From contig NZ_JATAAF010000004.1 of assembly GCF_030341905.1 (NCBI RefSeq), positions 67,001 through 131,000 on the forward strand: a DNA stretch of 64,000 nucleotides, in the 5' to 3' direction. The translations under genes were made by a program, and so were the position numbers. Below, piece by piece: positions 27,969 to 37,420 of the stretch; the stretch's first letter is position 1; each line of letters begins with the position of its first letter. The notes under the pieces are model-generated. The model saw only the letters and a list, made by a program, of their open reading frames with translations, was not told the origin of the DNA and searched no databases. This DNA comes from Porticoccus sp. W117. Lineage in GTDB: Bacteria; Pseudomonadota; Gammaproteobacteria; Pseudomonadales; Porticoccaceae.

Positions 27969-28508
27969 ATGGCAAAGTTGAAAGAAATTTACAAAAACGA
28001 ACTCGCCCCCAAGCTGAAAGAAGAGCTGGGTTTGGCGAATGTAATGGAAGTACCTCGCATCAGCAAAATCACCCTGAACATGGGTGTTGGTGAAGCTCTG
28101 GGTGACAAGAAGATCCTGGAAAACGCCGTTGCTGATCTGGAGAAGATCTCCGGTCAAAAGGTCGTGGTAACCCGTGCACGCAAATCCATCGCCGGCTTTA
28201 AAGTCCGCGAAGGTTGGCCGATCGGCTGTAAGGTAACTCTGCGTTCAGATCGCATGTATGAGTTCCTGGAGCGCCTGATCAGCATTGCGATTCCCCGTAT
28301 TCGCGACTTCCGTGGCATCAGCCCCAAGTCGTTCGACGGTCGTGGGAACTTTGCCATGGGTGTATCCGAGCAGATCATTTTCCCGGAAATCGATTACGAC
28401 AAGGTCGACACGCTGCGTGGGCTGGATATCACCATCACCACCACTGCTCGCACCAACGATGAAGGCCGCGCTCTGCTGCGCGCATTCAACTTCCCGCTGA
28501 AGAACTGA
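27969..28508 (+). CDS. rplE: Ribosomal protein L5
   Basis: 179 residues, full length, with the family signature around [15 protein letters not shown]. It binds 5S rRNA in the central protuberance. Confidence 0.98.
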   Translation: MAKLKEIYKNELAPKLKEELGLANVMEVPRISKITLNMGVGEALGDKKILENAVADLEKISGQKVVVTRARKSIAGFKVREGWPIGCKVTLRSDRMYEFLERLISIAIPRIRDFRGISPKSFDGRGNFAMGVSEQIIFPEIDYDKVDTLRGLDITITTTARTNDEGRALLRAFNFPLKN

Positions 28509-28519
28509 GGGCAGGTTAG

Positions 28520-28825
28520 ATGGCTAAGAAATCCATGATTGCGCGCGAAACCAAACGCGCCAAGATCGTTGCTCAGTACGCCGCCAAGCGCGCCGAACTG
28601 AAAGCGATCATTAAAAACGCCAACTCTTCCGACGAAGAGATTTGGGATGCGCAACAGCAGCTGCAAAAACTGCCTCGCGATGCCAGCCCGGCTCGCCAGC
28701 AACGCCGCTGCCGTGTTACCGGTCGCCCGCACGCGGTGTACCGCAAGTTTGGCCTGTGCCGCAACAAGCTGCGTGAAGCAGCCATGCGCGGCGATGTGCC
28801 GGGCCTTGTTAAAGCCAGTTGGTAA
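28520..28825 (+). CDS. rpsN: Ribosomal protein S14 (zinc-free form)
   Basis: 101 residues, the long form without the CxxC zinc ribbon (C-terminal [19 protein letters not shown]). A 30S head protein. Confidence 0.98.
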   Translation: MAKKSMIARETKRAKIVAQYAAKRAELKAIIKNANSSDEEIWDAQQQLQKLPRDASPARQQRRCRVTGRPHAVYRKFGLCRNKLREAAMRGDVPGLVKASW

Positions 28826-28837
28826 GGAGCGAATACG

Positions 28838-29230
28838 ATGAGTATGCAAGATCCATTGTCAGACATGCTGACTCGCATTCGCAACGCCCACCAGCGTAGC
28901 AAGATTGCAGTAAGCATGCCCTGTTCCAAGCTCAAGGTCTCTGTGGCCAAGGTATTGGAAAGTGAAGGTTACATCACGGGTTACAGCGTGAGTGAAGGTA
29001 CCAAGCCTGAGCTGACCGTTGACCTGAAATATTTTGAAGGCAAGCCGGTAATCGAAGAGATTGCCCGTATCAGCCGTCCCGGCCTGCGTAAATACGCCGG
29101 TTCCGGTGAGCTGCCCAAAGTTCGCGGTGGCCTGGGTGTCGCTATCATCTCCACCTCCAAAGGTGTTATGAGCGACCGCGCAGCGCGCGAAGCGGGCATC
29201 GGCGGCGAAGTGCTCTGCACGGTTTTCTAA
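28838..29230 (+). CDS. rpsH: Ribosomal protein S8
   Basis: 130 residues ([17 protein letters not shown]), with the C-terminal [23 protein letters not shown]-binding loop. In enteric bacteria S8 represses the spc operon at rplE; no clear S8 site was recognised in the 15-nt rplX-rplE gap here. Confidence 0.98.
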   Translation: MSMQDPLSDMLTRIRNAHQRSKIAVSMPCSKLKVSVAKVLESEGYITGYSVSEGTKPELTVDLKYFEGKPVIEEIARISRPGLRKYAGSGELPKVRGGLGVAIISTSKGVMSDRAAREAGIGGEVLCTVF

Positions 29231-29242
29231 GGAGTTGCCGAC

Positions 29243-29776
29243 ATGTCACGTATAGCAAAAGCCCCGATTGAAATCCCTGGCGGCGTTACCGTTACCCTGA
29301 AAGACGGCGCAATTTCCGTCAAGGGTGGCAAAGGCGAGCTGAGCCACAATATCCACGGCGACGTGGAAGTGAAGCAGGACGACAACGTGCTGACTTTCGC
29401 CCCCAAAAGTGGCGGTAAATCAGCCAACGCTCTGGCTGGCACCACCCGCGCCCTGGTGAACAATATGGTCACCGGCGTCAGCAATGGCTTTGAGAAAAAG
29501 CTGCAGCTGCAAGGCGTTGGTTATCGTGCTGCCCTGCAAGGCAAGAAGCTCAACCTGACCCTGGGTTTTTCCCACCCGGTTGAGTACGAACTGCCGGAAG
29601 GTGTGAAAGCTGAGTGCACCAGCCAGACCGATATTGTGCTGAGCTCTGCCAACAAGCAGCTGCTGGGCCAAGTTGCCGCAGAGATTCGCGCATACCGTCC
29701 GCCAGAGCCCTACAAGGGCAAAGGTGTTCGTTACGCCGATGAGCATGTGCGCCGTAAAGAAGCGAAGAAGAAATAG
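29243..29776 (+). CDS. rplF: Ribosomal protein L6
   Basis: 177 residues ([19 protein letters not shown]) with two similar alpha/beta domains and the signature [14 protein letters not shown]. It sits near the sarcin-ricin loop. Confidence 0.98.
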   Translation: MSRIAKAPIEIPGGVTVTLKDGAISVKGGKGELSHNIHGDVEVKQDDNVLTFAPKSGGKSANALAGTTRALVNNMVTGVSNGFEKKLQLQGVGYRAALQGKKLNLTLGFSHPVEYELPEGVKAECTSQTDIVLSSANKQLLGQVAAEIRAYRPPEPYKGKGVRYADEHVRRKEAKKK

Positions 29777-29784
29777 GTTTGATT

Positions 29785-30135
29785 ATGAGCGACAAAAAAG
29801 ACTCCCGTTTGCGTCGTGCGCGCCGCTCCCGGATGAAAATCCGCGAGCTGGGCGAGAACCGCCTGTGCATTCACCGCACCCCGCGCCACATGTACGCACA
29901 AGTAATCGCGCCGGAAGGCGATCGTGTATTGGCCAGCGCTTCCACGCTGGACAAGGAATTGCGCTCTGGCGCTACTGGCAACATCGAAGCGGCAAGCTCC
30001 GTTGGCAAGCTGGTGGCTGAGCGTGCCAAGGCTGCCGGTGTTACCCGCGTTGCCTTCGATCGTGCCGGATTCAAATACCACGGTCGCGTTAAAGCGCTGG
30101 CAGATGCTGCCCGCGAAGCCGGACTGGAATTCTAA
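29785..30135 (+). CDS. rplR: Ribosomal protein L18
   Basis: 116 residues. ATG 29785 is chosen over TTG 29779. It binds 5S rRNA together with L5; the C-terminal region has [20 protein letters not shown]. Confidence 0.97.
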   Translation: MSDKKDSRLRRARRSRMKIRELGENRLCIHRTPRHMYAQVIAPEGDRVLASASTLDKELRSGATGNIEAASSVGKLVAERAKAAGVTRVAFDRAGFKYHGRVKALADAAREAGLEF

Positions 30136-30146
30136 GGGTTATTGAG

Positions 30147-30659
30147 ATGGCTAGAGAACGAGATCAAAAAGGTCAACAGGAAAGCGACGGCCTGCAAGAG
30201 AAGCTGGTTCAGGTTAACCGCGTTGCCAAAACCGTAAAAGGCGGTCGTATCTTTGCCTTTACTGCGCTGACTGTGGTTGGCGACGGCAATGGCAAGGTTG
30301 GCTTCGGTCGCGGCAAGGCCCGCGAAGTGCCCCAGGCAATCCAGAAAGCGATGGAATCCGCGCGCCGCAATATGATTCAGGTTCACCTGGACGGCGACAC
30401 CATTCAGTACCCCACCAAAGCCAACCATGGCGCCTCCAAGGTGTACATGCAGCCGGCTTCTGCGGGTACCGGTGTAATTGCTGGCGGTGCCATGCGCTCC
30501 GTGTTGGAAATCGCTGGTGTACAGAACGTACTGGCCAAGTGTTACGGCTCTACCAACCCGGTAAACGTGGTTCGTGCTACGTTTAAAGCGCTGCAAAACA
30601 TGCGCTCTCCGGACGAAGTGGCGGCCAAGCGCGGCAAAGCGGCTGAAGAGATTGTTTGA
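30147..30659 (+). CDS. rpsE: Ribosomal protein S5
   Basis: 170 residues; double-stranded-RNA-binding N-domain ([19 protein letters not shown]) and S5 C-domain ([20 protein letters not shown]). It acts in decoding fidelity. Its stop codon lies inside the left arm of an inverted-repeat element that fills the gap to rpmD. Confidence 0.98.
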   Translation: MARERDQKGQQESDGLQEKLVQVNRVAKTVKGGRIFAFTALTVVGDGNGKVGFGRGKAREVPQAIQKAMESARRNMIQVHLDGDTIQYPTKANHGASKVYMQPASAGTGVIAGGAMRSVLEIAGVQNVLAKCYGSTNPVNVVRATFKALQNMRSPDEVAAKRGKAAEEIV

Positions 30660-30714
30660 TTCTTTGTTGCCCCCGCACAGTCGGGGGTGACGAAATGCAC
30701 AGTGAGAAAGAATC
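30658..30714. repeat. Inverted-repeat element inside the spc operon
   Basis: Outer arms GATTCTTT (30658-30665) / AAAGAATC (30707-30714) and an inner stem CCCCCG (30670-30675) / CGGGGG (30682-30687) fill the rpsE-rpmD gap. The GTCACCCCCGACT-like reading on the minus strand resembles dispersed repeats seen in many proteobacterial genomes. Other r-protein gaps here are mostly 2-30 bp, so this looks like an insertion. Confidence 0.6.
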
Positions 30715-30906
30715 ATGGCTAAAGCAAAGAAAATGATGAAAGTGACCCAGACCAAATCCGTTCACGGACGTCTGGCTGCTCACAAAGCGTGCGTTGCTGG
30801 CCTCGGCCTGCGTCGCATTGGCCACACCGTTGAGGTTGAAGACACTGCGTCTACTCGCGGCATGGTCAACAAAGTGAACTACCTGGTTAAGGTTGAGGGA
30901 GAATAA
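30715..30906 (+). CDS. rpmD: Ribosomal protein L30
   Basis: 63 residues, normal bacterial length, with [14 protein letters not shown]. Its ATG directly follows the AAAGAATC arm of the repeat; the ribosome site would be within GTGAGAAAG. Confidence 0.96.
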   Translation: MAKAKKMMKVTQTKSVHGRLAAHKACVAGLGLRRIGHTVEVEDTASTRGMVNKVNYLVKVEGE

Positions 30907-30908
30907 TC

Positions 30909-31346
30909 GTGCGACTGAATGAATTGAGTCCCGCTCCCGGGCGAGTAAAAGAAGGCAAGCGTGTTGGCCGTGGTATTGGCAGCGGCTTGGGCAAAACCTG
31001 TGGTCGTGGCCACAAGGGTCAAAAGTCCCGTTCTGGCGGTTCTGTGAAGCCCGGCTTCGAGGGCGGTCAAATGCCCCTGCAGAAGCGTTTGCCCAAGTAC
31101 GGTTTTACCTCGCGTATCTCTCGCGTTAGCGAAGAGATTCGTCTGGCAGAGCTGAACAAGGTTGATGCTGACGTAATTACCCTGGAAGAGCTGCGCAAAG
31201 CCGGTTTGGTTAACGCCAATATCAAGCGCGCCAAAGTGTTCCTGTCTGGTGAAATCACCAAGGCTGTGACTCTGAAGGGTATTACTGCTACCAAAGGTGC
31301 TATTGCTGCTATTGAAGCGGCTGGTGGCAAGGTAGAGGCCGAGTAA
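30909..31346 (+). CDS. rplO: Ribosomal protein L15
   Basis: 145 residues ([23 protein letters not shown]), Gly/Lys-rich N-terminus. GTG start at 30909, 2 bp after rpmD. Late 50S assembly protein. Confidence 0.98.
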   Translation: MRLNELSPAPGRVKEGKRVGRGIGSGLGKTCGRGHKGQKSRSGGSVKPGFEGGQMPLQKRLPKYGFTSRISRVSEEIRLAELNKVDADVITLEELRKAGLVNANIKRAKVFLSGEITKAVTLKGITATKGAIAAIEAAGGKVEAE

Positions 31347-31389
31347 GAAATTACTCGTCGTTGTGAACGAATTAGGTTAAAGGATAATC

Positions 31390-32706
31390 ATGGCCAAAGC
31401 CGGTAATATGCCGATGGGAAGCCAAAAAGGCATGGGCGAGCTGTTAGCTCGCCTTCGCTTTTTGTTCCTGGCAATTGTGGTTTACCGCATCGGTGTTCAT
31501 ATTCCCGTTCCGGGCATTAACCCGGAAAAGGTTGCCGAATTCTTCAACAGCAACCAGGGCACCATCCTCGACGTGTTCAACATGTTCTCCGGTGGCGCAC
31601 TGGCGAATATGAGTATTCTCACGCTCAACGTGATGCCTTATATCTCGGCGTCGATCATCATGCAGCTGATGGCTGCGGTGGTGCCGAGCCTGGAGCAGCT
31701 GAAGAAAGAGGGCGATTCCGGACGCCGTAAGATCAATCAGTACACTCGCTACGGCACGGTGTTGCTGGCGTTGGTACAGGGTACCGGTATTGCGGTTGGC
31801 CTTGGCAGTCAGGGCTTTGCCCTGGATCCCGGCCCGGTGTTTTACACCGGCGCGGTGGTGTCTCTGGTAACCGGCGCTGTATTTATGATGTGGCTGGGTG
31901 AGCAGATCACCGAGCGCGGCGTGGGTAACGGCATTTCCATGTTGATCTTCGCCGGTATTGTGGCGGGTTTGCCCAGTGCCATTGGCGGCTCCATTGAGAT
32001 GGCGCGTCAGGGCGAGATCCACGGTGTGGCACTGCTGTTTATCCTGATTTTGGCTATCGCGCTGATTTACTTTGTGGTGTTTATGGAGCGCGGCCAACGC
32101 CGCATTACTGTGAACTACGCTCAGCGTCAGCAAGGTCGCAAGGCATACAACGCCCAAACCAGCCATCTGCCGCTGAAGGTGAATATGGCCGGTGTAATCC
32201 CGGCGATTTTTGCCAGCAGTATCCTGCTGTTCCCCAACACCATTACCACCTGGTTTGGTGAGGGCAGCAATGCGCCGGAGTGGGTGAGCCAGGTTGGCCT
32301 GTTGATTGGCCGCGGTCAGCCGTTGTACTACCTGCTGTTTGCCGGTTTGATTATTTTCTTCTGCTTCTTCTACACGGCGTTGATGTACAACACCAAGGAA
32401 ATGGCAGATAACCTGAAGCGCGGTGGCGCCTACTTGCCCGGCATTCGCCCCGGTGAGCAGACGTCCAAGTACATCGACACAGTAATGACCCGCCTGACTG
32501 TGGTTGGCGGTATTTATATGGCCGGTGTGTGTATGTTGCCGGAAGTGCTGCAGGTGCAATTTAATGTGCCGTTTTACCTGGGTGGCACTTCGCTGTTGAT
32601 TGCGGTGGTGGTGACCATGGACTTTATGGCCCAGGTTCAGTCGCATTTGATGTCGTCCCAGTACGACTCGTTGATGAAAAAATCCAATTTGAAGGGCAAG
32701 CGGTAA
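31390..32706 (+). CDS. secY: Protein translocase subunit SecY
   Basis: 438 residues with ten transmembrane helices, starting [21 protein letters not shown]. The plug/lateral-gate region ([21 protein letters not shown]) and cytoplasmic loop ([19 protein letters not shown]) that bind SecA and the ribosome are intact. It forms the inner-membrane channel with SecE and SecG. Confidence 0.98.
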   Translation: MAKAGNMPMGSQKGMGELLARLRFLFLAIVVYRIGVHIPVPGINPEKVAEFFNSNQGTILDVFNMFSGGALANMSILTLNVMPYISASIIMQLMAAVVPSLEQLKKEGDSGRRKINQYTRYGTVLLALVQGTGIAVGLGSQGFALDPGPVFYTGAVVSLVTGAVFMMWLGEQITERGVGNGISMLIFAGIVAGLPSAIGGSIEMARQGEIHGVALLFILILAIALIYFVVFMERGQRRITVNYAQRQQGRKAYNAQTSHLPLKVNMAGVIPAIFASSILLFPNTITTWFGEGSNAPEWVSQVGLLIGRGQPLYYLLFAGLIIFFCFFYTALMYNTKEMADNLKRGGAYLPGIRPGEQTSKYIDTVMTRLTVVGGIYMAGVCMLPEVLQVQFNVPFYLGGTSLLIAVVVTMDFMAQVQSHLMSSQYDSLMKKSNLKGKR

Positions 32707-32742
32707 TTTCCGCCGTTTGCTGTAGAAACTGAGGTAAGAGTA

Positions 32743-32859
32743 ATGAAAGTTCGTGCATCGGTTAAAAAAATGTGCCGCAACTGCAAAGTGATCCGTCGCA
32801 ATGGTGTTGTGCGGGTAATCTGCAGCGCGGAACCGCGCCATAAGCAACGTCAGGGTTGA
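32743..32859 (+). CDS. rpmJ: Ribosomal protein L36 (zinc form)
   Basis: 38 residues, starting [16 protein letters not shown]. Cys11, Cys14, Cys27 and His32 form the zinc site of the C+ form. GAGGTAAG lies about 7 nt before the ATG. It is the last spc gene; the 152-bp gap that follows carries the alpha-operon promoter. Confidence 0.96.
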   Translation: MKVRASVKKMCRNCKVIRRNGVVRVICSAEPRHKQRQG

Positions 32860-32882
32860 TTCGTAGCTGAACAGCCAGGCAC

Positions 32883-32911
32883 TTGCTTTTTAGTGCAACC
32901 AAAGCTATCCT
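32883..32911 (+). promoter_or_regulatory. Promoter for the alpha operon (rpsM-rplQ)
   Basis: TTGCTT at 32883-32888, a 17-bp spacer and TATCCT at 32906-32911, followed by TTCGCGCC as a GC-rich discriminator. It lies about 100 bp before rpsM and allows separate expression of rpsM-rpsK-rpsD-rpoA-rplQ. Confidence 0.5.
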
Positions 32912-32929
32912 TTCGCGCCTTTTTTATGG

Positions 32930-32955
32930 CTATCCAGCCAAGGCGTGTTGGATAG
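32930..32955 (+). promoter_or_regulatory. Hairpin in the rpsM leader (possible S4 target)
   Basis: CTATCCA (32930-32936) pairs with TGGATAG (32949-32955) around a 12-nt loop, within the leader made from the promoter at 32883. In E. coli S4 represses this operon through a pseudoknot at rpsM; whether this hairpin serves the same role is inference. Confidence 0.35.
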
Positions 32956-33011
32956 TGCTTTTATTTGTATTTTTTACAACTTTTTATTCGTAAACACTGT
33001 GGAGAAACTCA

Positions 33012-33368
33012 ATGGCCCGTATTTCCGGTGTCAATATCCCCGATAACAAGCATGCGGTGATCTCTCTCACCTATGTATTCGGGATCGGCCGCCCAACCGC
33101 TAAAGCAATCTGCGCTGAAGTCGGTATCGCGGAAGATGTAAAGATAGCTGATCTCTCCGACGCGCAGATGGACACCCTTCGTGAGGCGGTAGCCAAGCAC
33201 ACGGTAGAGGGTGATTTGCGTCGGGAAATCAGTATGAATATCAAACGTTTGATGGACCTTGGTTGCTACCGTGGCCTGCGCCACCGTCGCAGCTTGCCGC
33301 TGCGCGGCCAGCGTACCAAGACCAATGCCCGTACCCGTAAGGGTCCGCGCAAACCCATCAAGCGCTAA
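33012..33368 (+). CDS. rpsM: Ribosomal protein S13
   Basis: 118 residues ([26 protein letters not shown]) with H2TH motif and basic tail ([15 protein letters not shown]). It contacts the P-site tRNA and bridges the subunits. GGAGAAA precedes its ATG. Confidence 0.98.
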   Translation: MARISGVNIPDNKHAVISLTYVFGIGRPTAKAICAEVGIAEDVKIADLSDAQMDTLREAVAKHTVEGDLRREISMNIKRLMDLGCYRGLRHRRSLPLRGQRTKTNARTRKGPRKPIKR

Positions 33369-33388
33369 TTGATAGGACGTAACTGATC

Positions 33389-33781
33389 ATGGCAAAACCT
33401 GGACAAAAGACCGCTCGCAAGAAGGTCAAAAAGACCGTTGTTGACGGCATCGCGCACATTCACGCGTCCTTCAACAACACCATCGTTACTATTACTGACC
33501 GCCAGGGCAACGCCCTGAGCTGGGCCACTGCAGGTGGTTCCGGTTTCCGCGGTTCTCGTAAATCCACTCCCTTCGCCGCTCAGGTTGCTGCCGAGCGCGC
33601 CGGTGTTGCCGCACAAGAATACGGTATGAAAAACCTGGAAGTGGAAGTAAAGGGCCCTGGCCCCGGCCGTGAATCCGCAGTTCGTGCACTGAACAACGCT
33701 GGATTCAAAATCACCAACATCACCGACGTGACGCCGATCCCCCACAACGGGTGCCGTCCGCCGAAGAAACGTCGCGTATAA
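33389..33781 (+). CDS. rpsK: Ribosomal protein S11
   Basis: 130 residues; platform protein with the C-terminal signature [18 protein letters not shown], which in relatives contains an isoaspartyl site at Asn-Gly. Confidence 0.98.
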   Translation: MAKPGQKTARKKVKKTVVDGIAHIHASFNNTIVTITDRQGNALSWATAGGSGFRGSRKSTPFAAQVAAERAGVAAQEYGMKNLEVEVKGPGPGRESAVRALNNAGFKITNITDVTPIPHNGCRPPKKRRV

Positions 33782-33795
33782 GGCAGGGCTTAATC

Positions 33796-34416
33796 ATGGC
33801 AAGATATATTGGACCGACTTGTAAACTGTCCCGCCGCGAAGGAACCGACCTGTTCCTGAAAAGTGGCGTTCGTCCCCTGGACTCCAAATGTCGCGCAGAG
33901 AGCGCCCCTGGCCAGCATGGTCAGCGTCGTGGCCGTCTGTCTGACTACGGTGTTCAGCTGCGTGAAAAGCAAAAAGTTCGTCGCACTTATGGCGTTCTGG
34001 AAAAGCAATTCCGCAACTACTACAAAGAAGCTGCCCGTCTGCGCGGTGCAACCGGTGAAAACTTGTTGACCCTGCTGGAACAGCGTCTGGATAACGTGGT
34101 TTATCGCATGGGCTTTGGTGCCACCCGTGCCGAATCCCGTCAGCTGGTATCTCACAACTCCATTCTGGTGAATGGCAAGAAAGTGAACATCGCTTCTTAC
34201 CAAGTACAGGCTGGCGACGAAGTGAGCATCCGTGAGAAGTCCAAAACTCAGCTGCGTATTTCCAGCGCTCTGGCACTGGCTGCCCAGCGTGGTGAAATTG
34301 AGTGGATTGAAGTAGACGCCAACAAAATGGCCGGTACTTTCAAGCGCGTTCCTGATCGCAGTGAACTGCCTTCCGACATCAACGAAAACCTGATTGTTGA
34401 GCTGTACTCCAAATAA
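33796..34416 (+). CDS. rpsD: Ribosomal protein S4
   Basis: 206 residues. ATG 33796 is chosen since the family begins MARYIGP; the in-frame upstream start at 33751 lies within rpsK. The S4 RNA-binding domain is at residues about 95-160 ([14 protein letters not shown], then [14 protein letters not shown]). It nucleates 30S assembly. Confidence 0.98.
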   Translation: MARYIGPTCKLSRREGTDLFLKSGVRPLDSKCRAESAPGQHGQRRGRLSDYGVQLREKQKVRRTYGVLEKQFRNYYKEAARLRGATGENLLTLLEQRLDNVVYRMGFGATRAESRQLVSHNSILVNGKKVNIASYQVQAGDEVSIREKSKTQLRISSALALAAQRGEIEWIEVDANKMAGTFKRVPDRSELPSDINENLIVELYSK

Positions 34417-34473
34417 TTAATTTGGAGTAAATGAACACACATCTGGTTTAACTGAATACTGACAGGTACGGAT

Positions 34474-35466
34474 ATGCAAACATCTGCGACAGAACTTCTG
34501 ACTCCGCGCACCATCGACGTTACCGAGCTGGGCCCAACCCACGCCAAAGTGGTTCTTGAGCCTCTGGAGCGCGGCTTTGGCCATACTCTGGGTAACGCCC
34601 TGCGCCGCATTCTGCTTTCCTCCATGCCCGGCTGCGCCGTGGTTGAGGTAGAGATCGACGGCGTACTGCACGAATACAGCAGCATCGAAGGCGTGCAGGA
34701 AGACGTGATCGAAATCCTGCTCAACCTGAAAGAGGTTGCCGTGGTTCTGCACGGTAAAGACGAAGTTGAGCTGACCCTGAGTAAGAAAGGCAAGGGTGCT
34801 GTGACTGCTGGCGACATTCAAGTGGACAGCAACGTCGAAATCATGAACCCGGATCTGGTGATTGCCAACATCACCGGCAACACTGAGCTGAGCATGCGCC
34901 TGCGTGTACAGCGCGGTCGTGGCTACCAGCCCGCCGACGCTCGCAACAGCGATCAGGAAGAAACCCGCGCCATTGGCCGCCTGCAACTGGACGCATCCTA
35001 CAGCCCGGTTCGCCGTGTTGCCTACGTAGTAGACAGCGCCCGTGTTGAGCAACGCACAGACCTGGACAAGCTGATTATCGATCTGGAGACCAACGGTACT
35101 CTGGATCCGGAAGAGGCCATCCGTCGCGCTGCCACCATCCTGCAACAGCAGCTGGCAGTATTTGTTGACCTGGAGAGTGAAGCCCAATCCGAGCCGGAAG
35201 AGAAGGAAGAGGAAATCGATCCGATTCTGCTGCGTCCGGTAGATGATCTGGAACTGACTGTTCGCTCGGCCAACTGCCTGAAAGCGGAAAGCATCTACTA
35301 CATTGGTGATCTGATTCAGCGCACCGAAGTAGAGTTGCTGAAAACCCCGAACCTGGGCAAGAAATCTCTTACCGAAATCAAAGACGTTCTCGCCTCCCGC
35401 GGCCTGTCCCTGGGAATGCGCCTTGAAAACTGGCCGCCTGCCAGCATCAAGCAAGAAGAACTCTAA
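34474..35466 (+). CDS. rpoA: RNA polymerase alpha subunit
   Basis: 330 residues. The N-terminal dimerisation domain ([23 protein letters not shown]) and the C-terminal DNA-binding domain ([18 protein letters not shown] then [16 protein letters not shown], with the UP-element Arg) are joined by an acidic linker ([12 protein letters not shown]). Confidence 0.99.
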   Translation: MQTSATELLTPRTIDVTELGPTHAKVVLEPLERGFGHTLGNALRRILLSSMPGCAVVEVEIDGVLHEYSSIEGVQEDVIEILLNLKEVAVVLHGKDEVELTLSKKGKGAVTAGDIQVDSNVEIMNPDLVIANITGNTELSMRLRVQRGRGYQPADARNSDQEETRAIGRLQLDASYSPVRRVAYVVDSARVEQRTDLDKLIIDLETNGTLDPEEAIRRAATILQQQLAVFVDLESEAQSEPEEKEEEIDPILLRPVDDLELTVRSANCLKAESIYYIGDLIQRTEVELLKTPNLGKKSLTEIKDVLASRGLSLGMRLENWPPASIKQEEL

Positions 35467-35519
35467 TTGTAATTGGCCGCTGCTCGCTGAGCGGTGGCCC
35501 AATTTAAGGAATACTAACC

Positions 35520-35918
35520 ATGCGTCATCGTCAAAGTGGCCGCCAACTGAACCGCAACAGCTCGCATCGCCGGGCCATGTTTCGCAACATGACTGCGTCG
35601 TTGGTCGAGCATGAACTGATTAAAACCACTCTGCCCAAAGCCAAAGAACTGCGTCGCTACGCCGAGCCGTTGATCACTCTGGCCAAGCAAGACAGCGTTG
35701 CCAACCGTCGCCTGGCGTTCGACCGCCTGCGCAATAAAGAAACTGTTGGCAAGCTGTTCGGCGAACTGGGCCCGCGCTACGAAGAGCGCCCCGGCGGCTA
35801 TATCCGCATCCTCAAGTGCGGCTTCCGCCCCGGTGACAATGCGCCTATGGCGTATGTTGAACTGGTGGATCGTCCGCAAGTGGAAGTGGTTGAAGAAGTT
35901 GAGGGCGACGAAGAGTAA
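35520..35918 (+). CDS. rplQ: Ribosomal protein L17
   Basis: 132 residues ([21 protein letters not shown]) with a short acidic tail ([11 protein letters not shown]). Last gene of the ribosomal cluster, followed after 29 bp by a strong terminator. Confidence 0.98.
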   Translation: MRHRQSGRQLNRNSSHRRAMFRNMTASLVEHELIKTTLPKAKELRRYAEPLITLAKQDSVANRRLAFDRLRNKETVGKLFGELGPRYEERPGGYIRILKCGFRPGDNAPMAYVELVDRPQVEVVEEVEGDEE

Positions 35919-35947
35919 TAGTGTTCTAGCCTTTGGCTTTGTACACT

Positions 35948-35983
35948 AAAAAAAGCCCCGGCCGGTTGGTCGGGGCTTTTTTT
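35948..35983 (+). terminator. Strong rho-independent terminator of the ribosomal cluster
   Basis: AAAAAAAGCCCCG (35948-35960) pairs with CGGGGCTTTTTTT (35971-35983) around a 10-nt loop. It is symmetric and may act both ways. Confidence 0.93.
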
Positions 35984-36045
35984 GTGCTTCTGTTGTGTTA
36001 TTTTCCTTAAGTTGCGGTGTTGTTTGCTGGTTGGATTGATTTGCC

Positions 36046-36678
36046 ATGGGTGAGAAAGATATGTCACTTCTGGAAGATGTTTGGAGTGCAATAACCTGGG
36101 AACCAGAGATTGGTGATCCGACTTTAGTAGGCTGGTTAACGGTTTTGGCCTACATCTTCGCCTGCTCTGCTTGTGTGTCGGTATATTGCAAATCTGTTTC
36201 CTCGCCAAAACGTTACCGATATTTTTGGCTGTGCTCTGGAATACTTTTGCTGTTTTTGTCGGTGAATAAGCAACTGGATTTGCAATCATTGCTAACTGAT
36301 ATAGGGCGTCAAATAGTCGTTATAAACGATTGGGTAGATAAAAAGCACTTAATACAAAAGAGCTTTATTGTAGTGATTGCATCGCTGGGTGCTTTGGGGT
36401 TTTTATTAATATTTATGCTGTATAAAAGTTATTTCAGATTCCTGAGTGGTGCATTATTGGGATTTACCTTTTTGCTTGTTTTTATATTAGTGAGAGCGTC
36501 TTCTTTTCATGGAATGGATGTGTTGATATCCAGCTCATGGTATGGAATTAAAGTTAACTGGTTACTGGAGCTGTCCGGTATTATGGCCATTTTTTTGAAT
36601 GCGCTGTATTTGCTTGTTTACGGTATTATGCCTGCAAAGAGTTCGTTGTTCGCAGTCGGGAGAAGCAGTGTTGGATAA
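36046..36678 (+). CDS. Uncharacterised integral membrane protein
   Basis: 210 residues with about six hydrophobic helices and no motif I recognise. ATG 36046 and ATG 36061 (after GTGAGAAAG) are both possible starts. The AT-rich codon use matches the polysaccharide locus, not the ribosomal cluster. Its 3' end overlaps the probable start of the WecG-type gene by 8 bp, so it is cotranscribed with wecG-like and manC genes. A role in polymer assembly is suggested only by position. Confidence 0.6.
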   Translation: MGEKDMSLLEDVWSAITWEPEIGDPTLVGWLTVLAYIFACSACVSVYCKSVSSPKRYRYFWLCSGILLLFLSVNKQLDLQSLLTDIGRQIVVINDWVDKKHLIQKSFIVVIASLGALGFLLIFMLYKSYFRFLSGALLGFTFLLVFILVRASSFHGMDVLISSSWYGIKVNWLLELSGIMAIFLNALYLLVYGIMPAKSSLFAVGRSSVG

Positions 36679-37420
36679 TAAAAGGCGGCATATTTTTAAT
36701 TTCCCCTTCGACCTTTTAACAAAACAGCAGATGCTAATGCGGCTTGAACAATGTTGGTCAGAGAGTACTGGCTTTGAGTATTGCGTCACGCCAAATGTTG
36801 ACCATGTTGTTAGAGGAAATAAGAAGGCCGAGTATCTCTCGTTGTATGAGAATGCATTCATCAGCGTTTGTGACAGTCGGATTTTGCAAAAGCTAGCGCG
36901 GCTTTGTGGTGTTCGTTTTCCAGAAGTTATCCCGGGCAGCGATTTGACCAGCGAGTTATTTTTAGGAAGAGTGCAAAGCGATGATTCAGTGCTAATAATA
37001 GGTGCGAGTGATGAACTAGTCGCGAGGCTTTTATCTGATTTGAATCTGGATAATGTGACTCATTACAATCCACCAATGGGTTTTATGAATAACAGAGATG
37101 AGGTGGAAAAGTGCCTTTTGCTCGCGGAGAGTAAGCCGTTTAAGTATCTGTTTTTTGCAGTAGGCTCTCCTCGACAAGAAATTCTGGCTTATGAGCTGAA
37201 ATCCCGAGGAAAGGCTACAGGTATTGGCTTTTGTATTGGTGCTTCAATCGACTTTTTAGTCGGCACGGAGAGTCGCGCGCCTAAATGGGTTCAGGCATTG
37301 AACTTTGAATGGTTTTATCGGTTTTTGCAAAATCCCAGGCGCTTGTGGCGCCGCTATTTTGTGGATGGATTACGAATATTCCCCATTTTTATAAAGGAGT
37401 TGTCAGAACGTGGAAAATAA
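36671..37420 (+). CDS. WecG/TagA/CpsF-family glycosyltransferase
   Basis: 249 residues from TTG 36671; GTG 36668 is equally possible, both following GGGAGA (36658-36663). Longer forms from 36599 add residues unlike the family. Family marks are the Asn-Val-Asp segment TPNVDHVVRG, SVCDSRILQKLARL, GASDELVARLLSDL, and AVGSPRQEILAYEL. Members add the second sugar (e.g. ManNAc or ManNAcA) to undecaprenyl-linked GlcNAc, or a late sugar in exopolysaccharide. It overlaps the membrane-protein gene upstream and manC by 11 bp downstream. Confidence 0.83.
   Translation: MDNKRRHIFNFPFDLLTKQQMLMRLEQCWSESTGFEYCVTPNVDHVVRGNKKAEYLSLYENAFISVCDSRILQKLARLCGVRFPEVIPGSDLTSELFLGRVQSDDSVLIIGASDELVARLLSDLNLDNVTHYNPPMGFMNNRDEVEKCLLLAESKPFKYLFFAVGSPRQEILAYELKSRGKATGIGFCIGASIDFLVGTESRAPKWVQALNFEWFYRFLQNPRRLWRRYFVDGLRIFPIFIKELSERGK

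Noticed and set aside
31444-32847. Minus-strand open frame of 467 codons opposite secY
   Set aside because: The translation is His/Gln/Asn-rich, as expected from the reverse complement of a membrane protein gene, with no motif.
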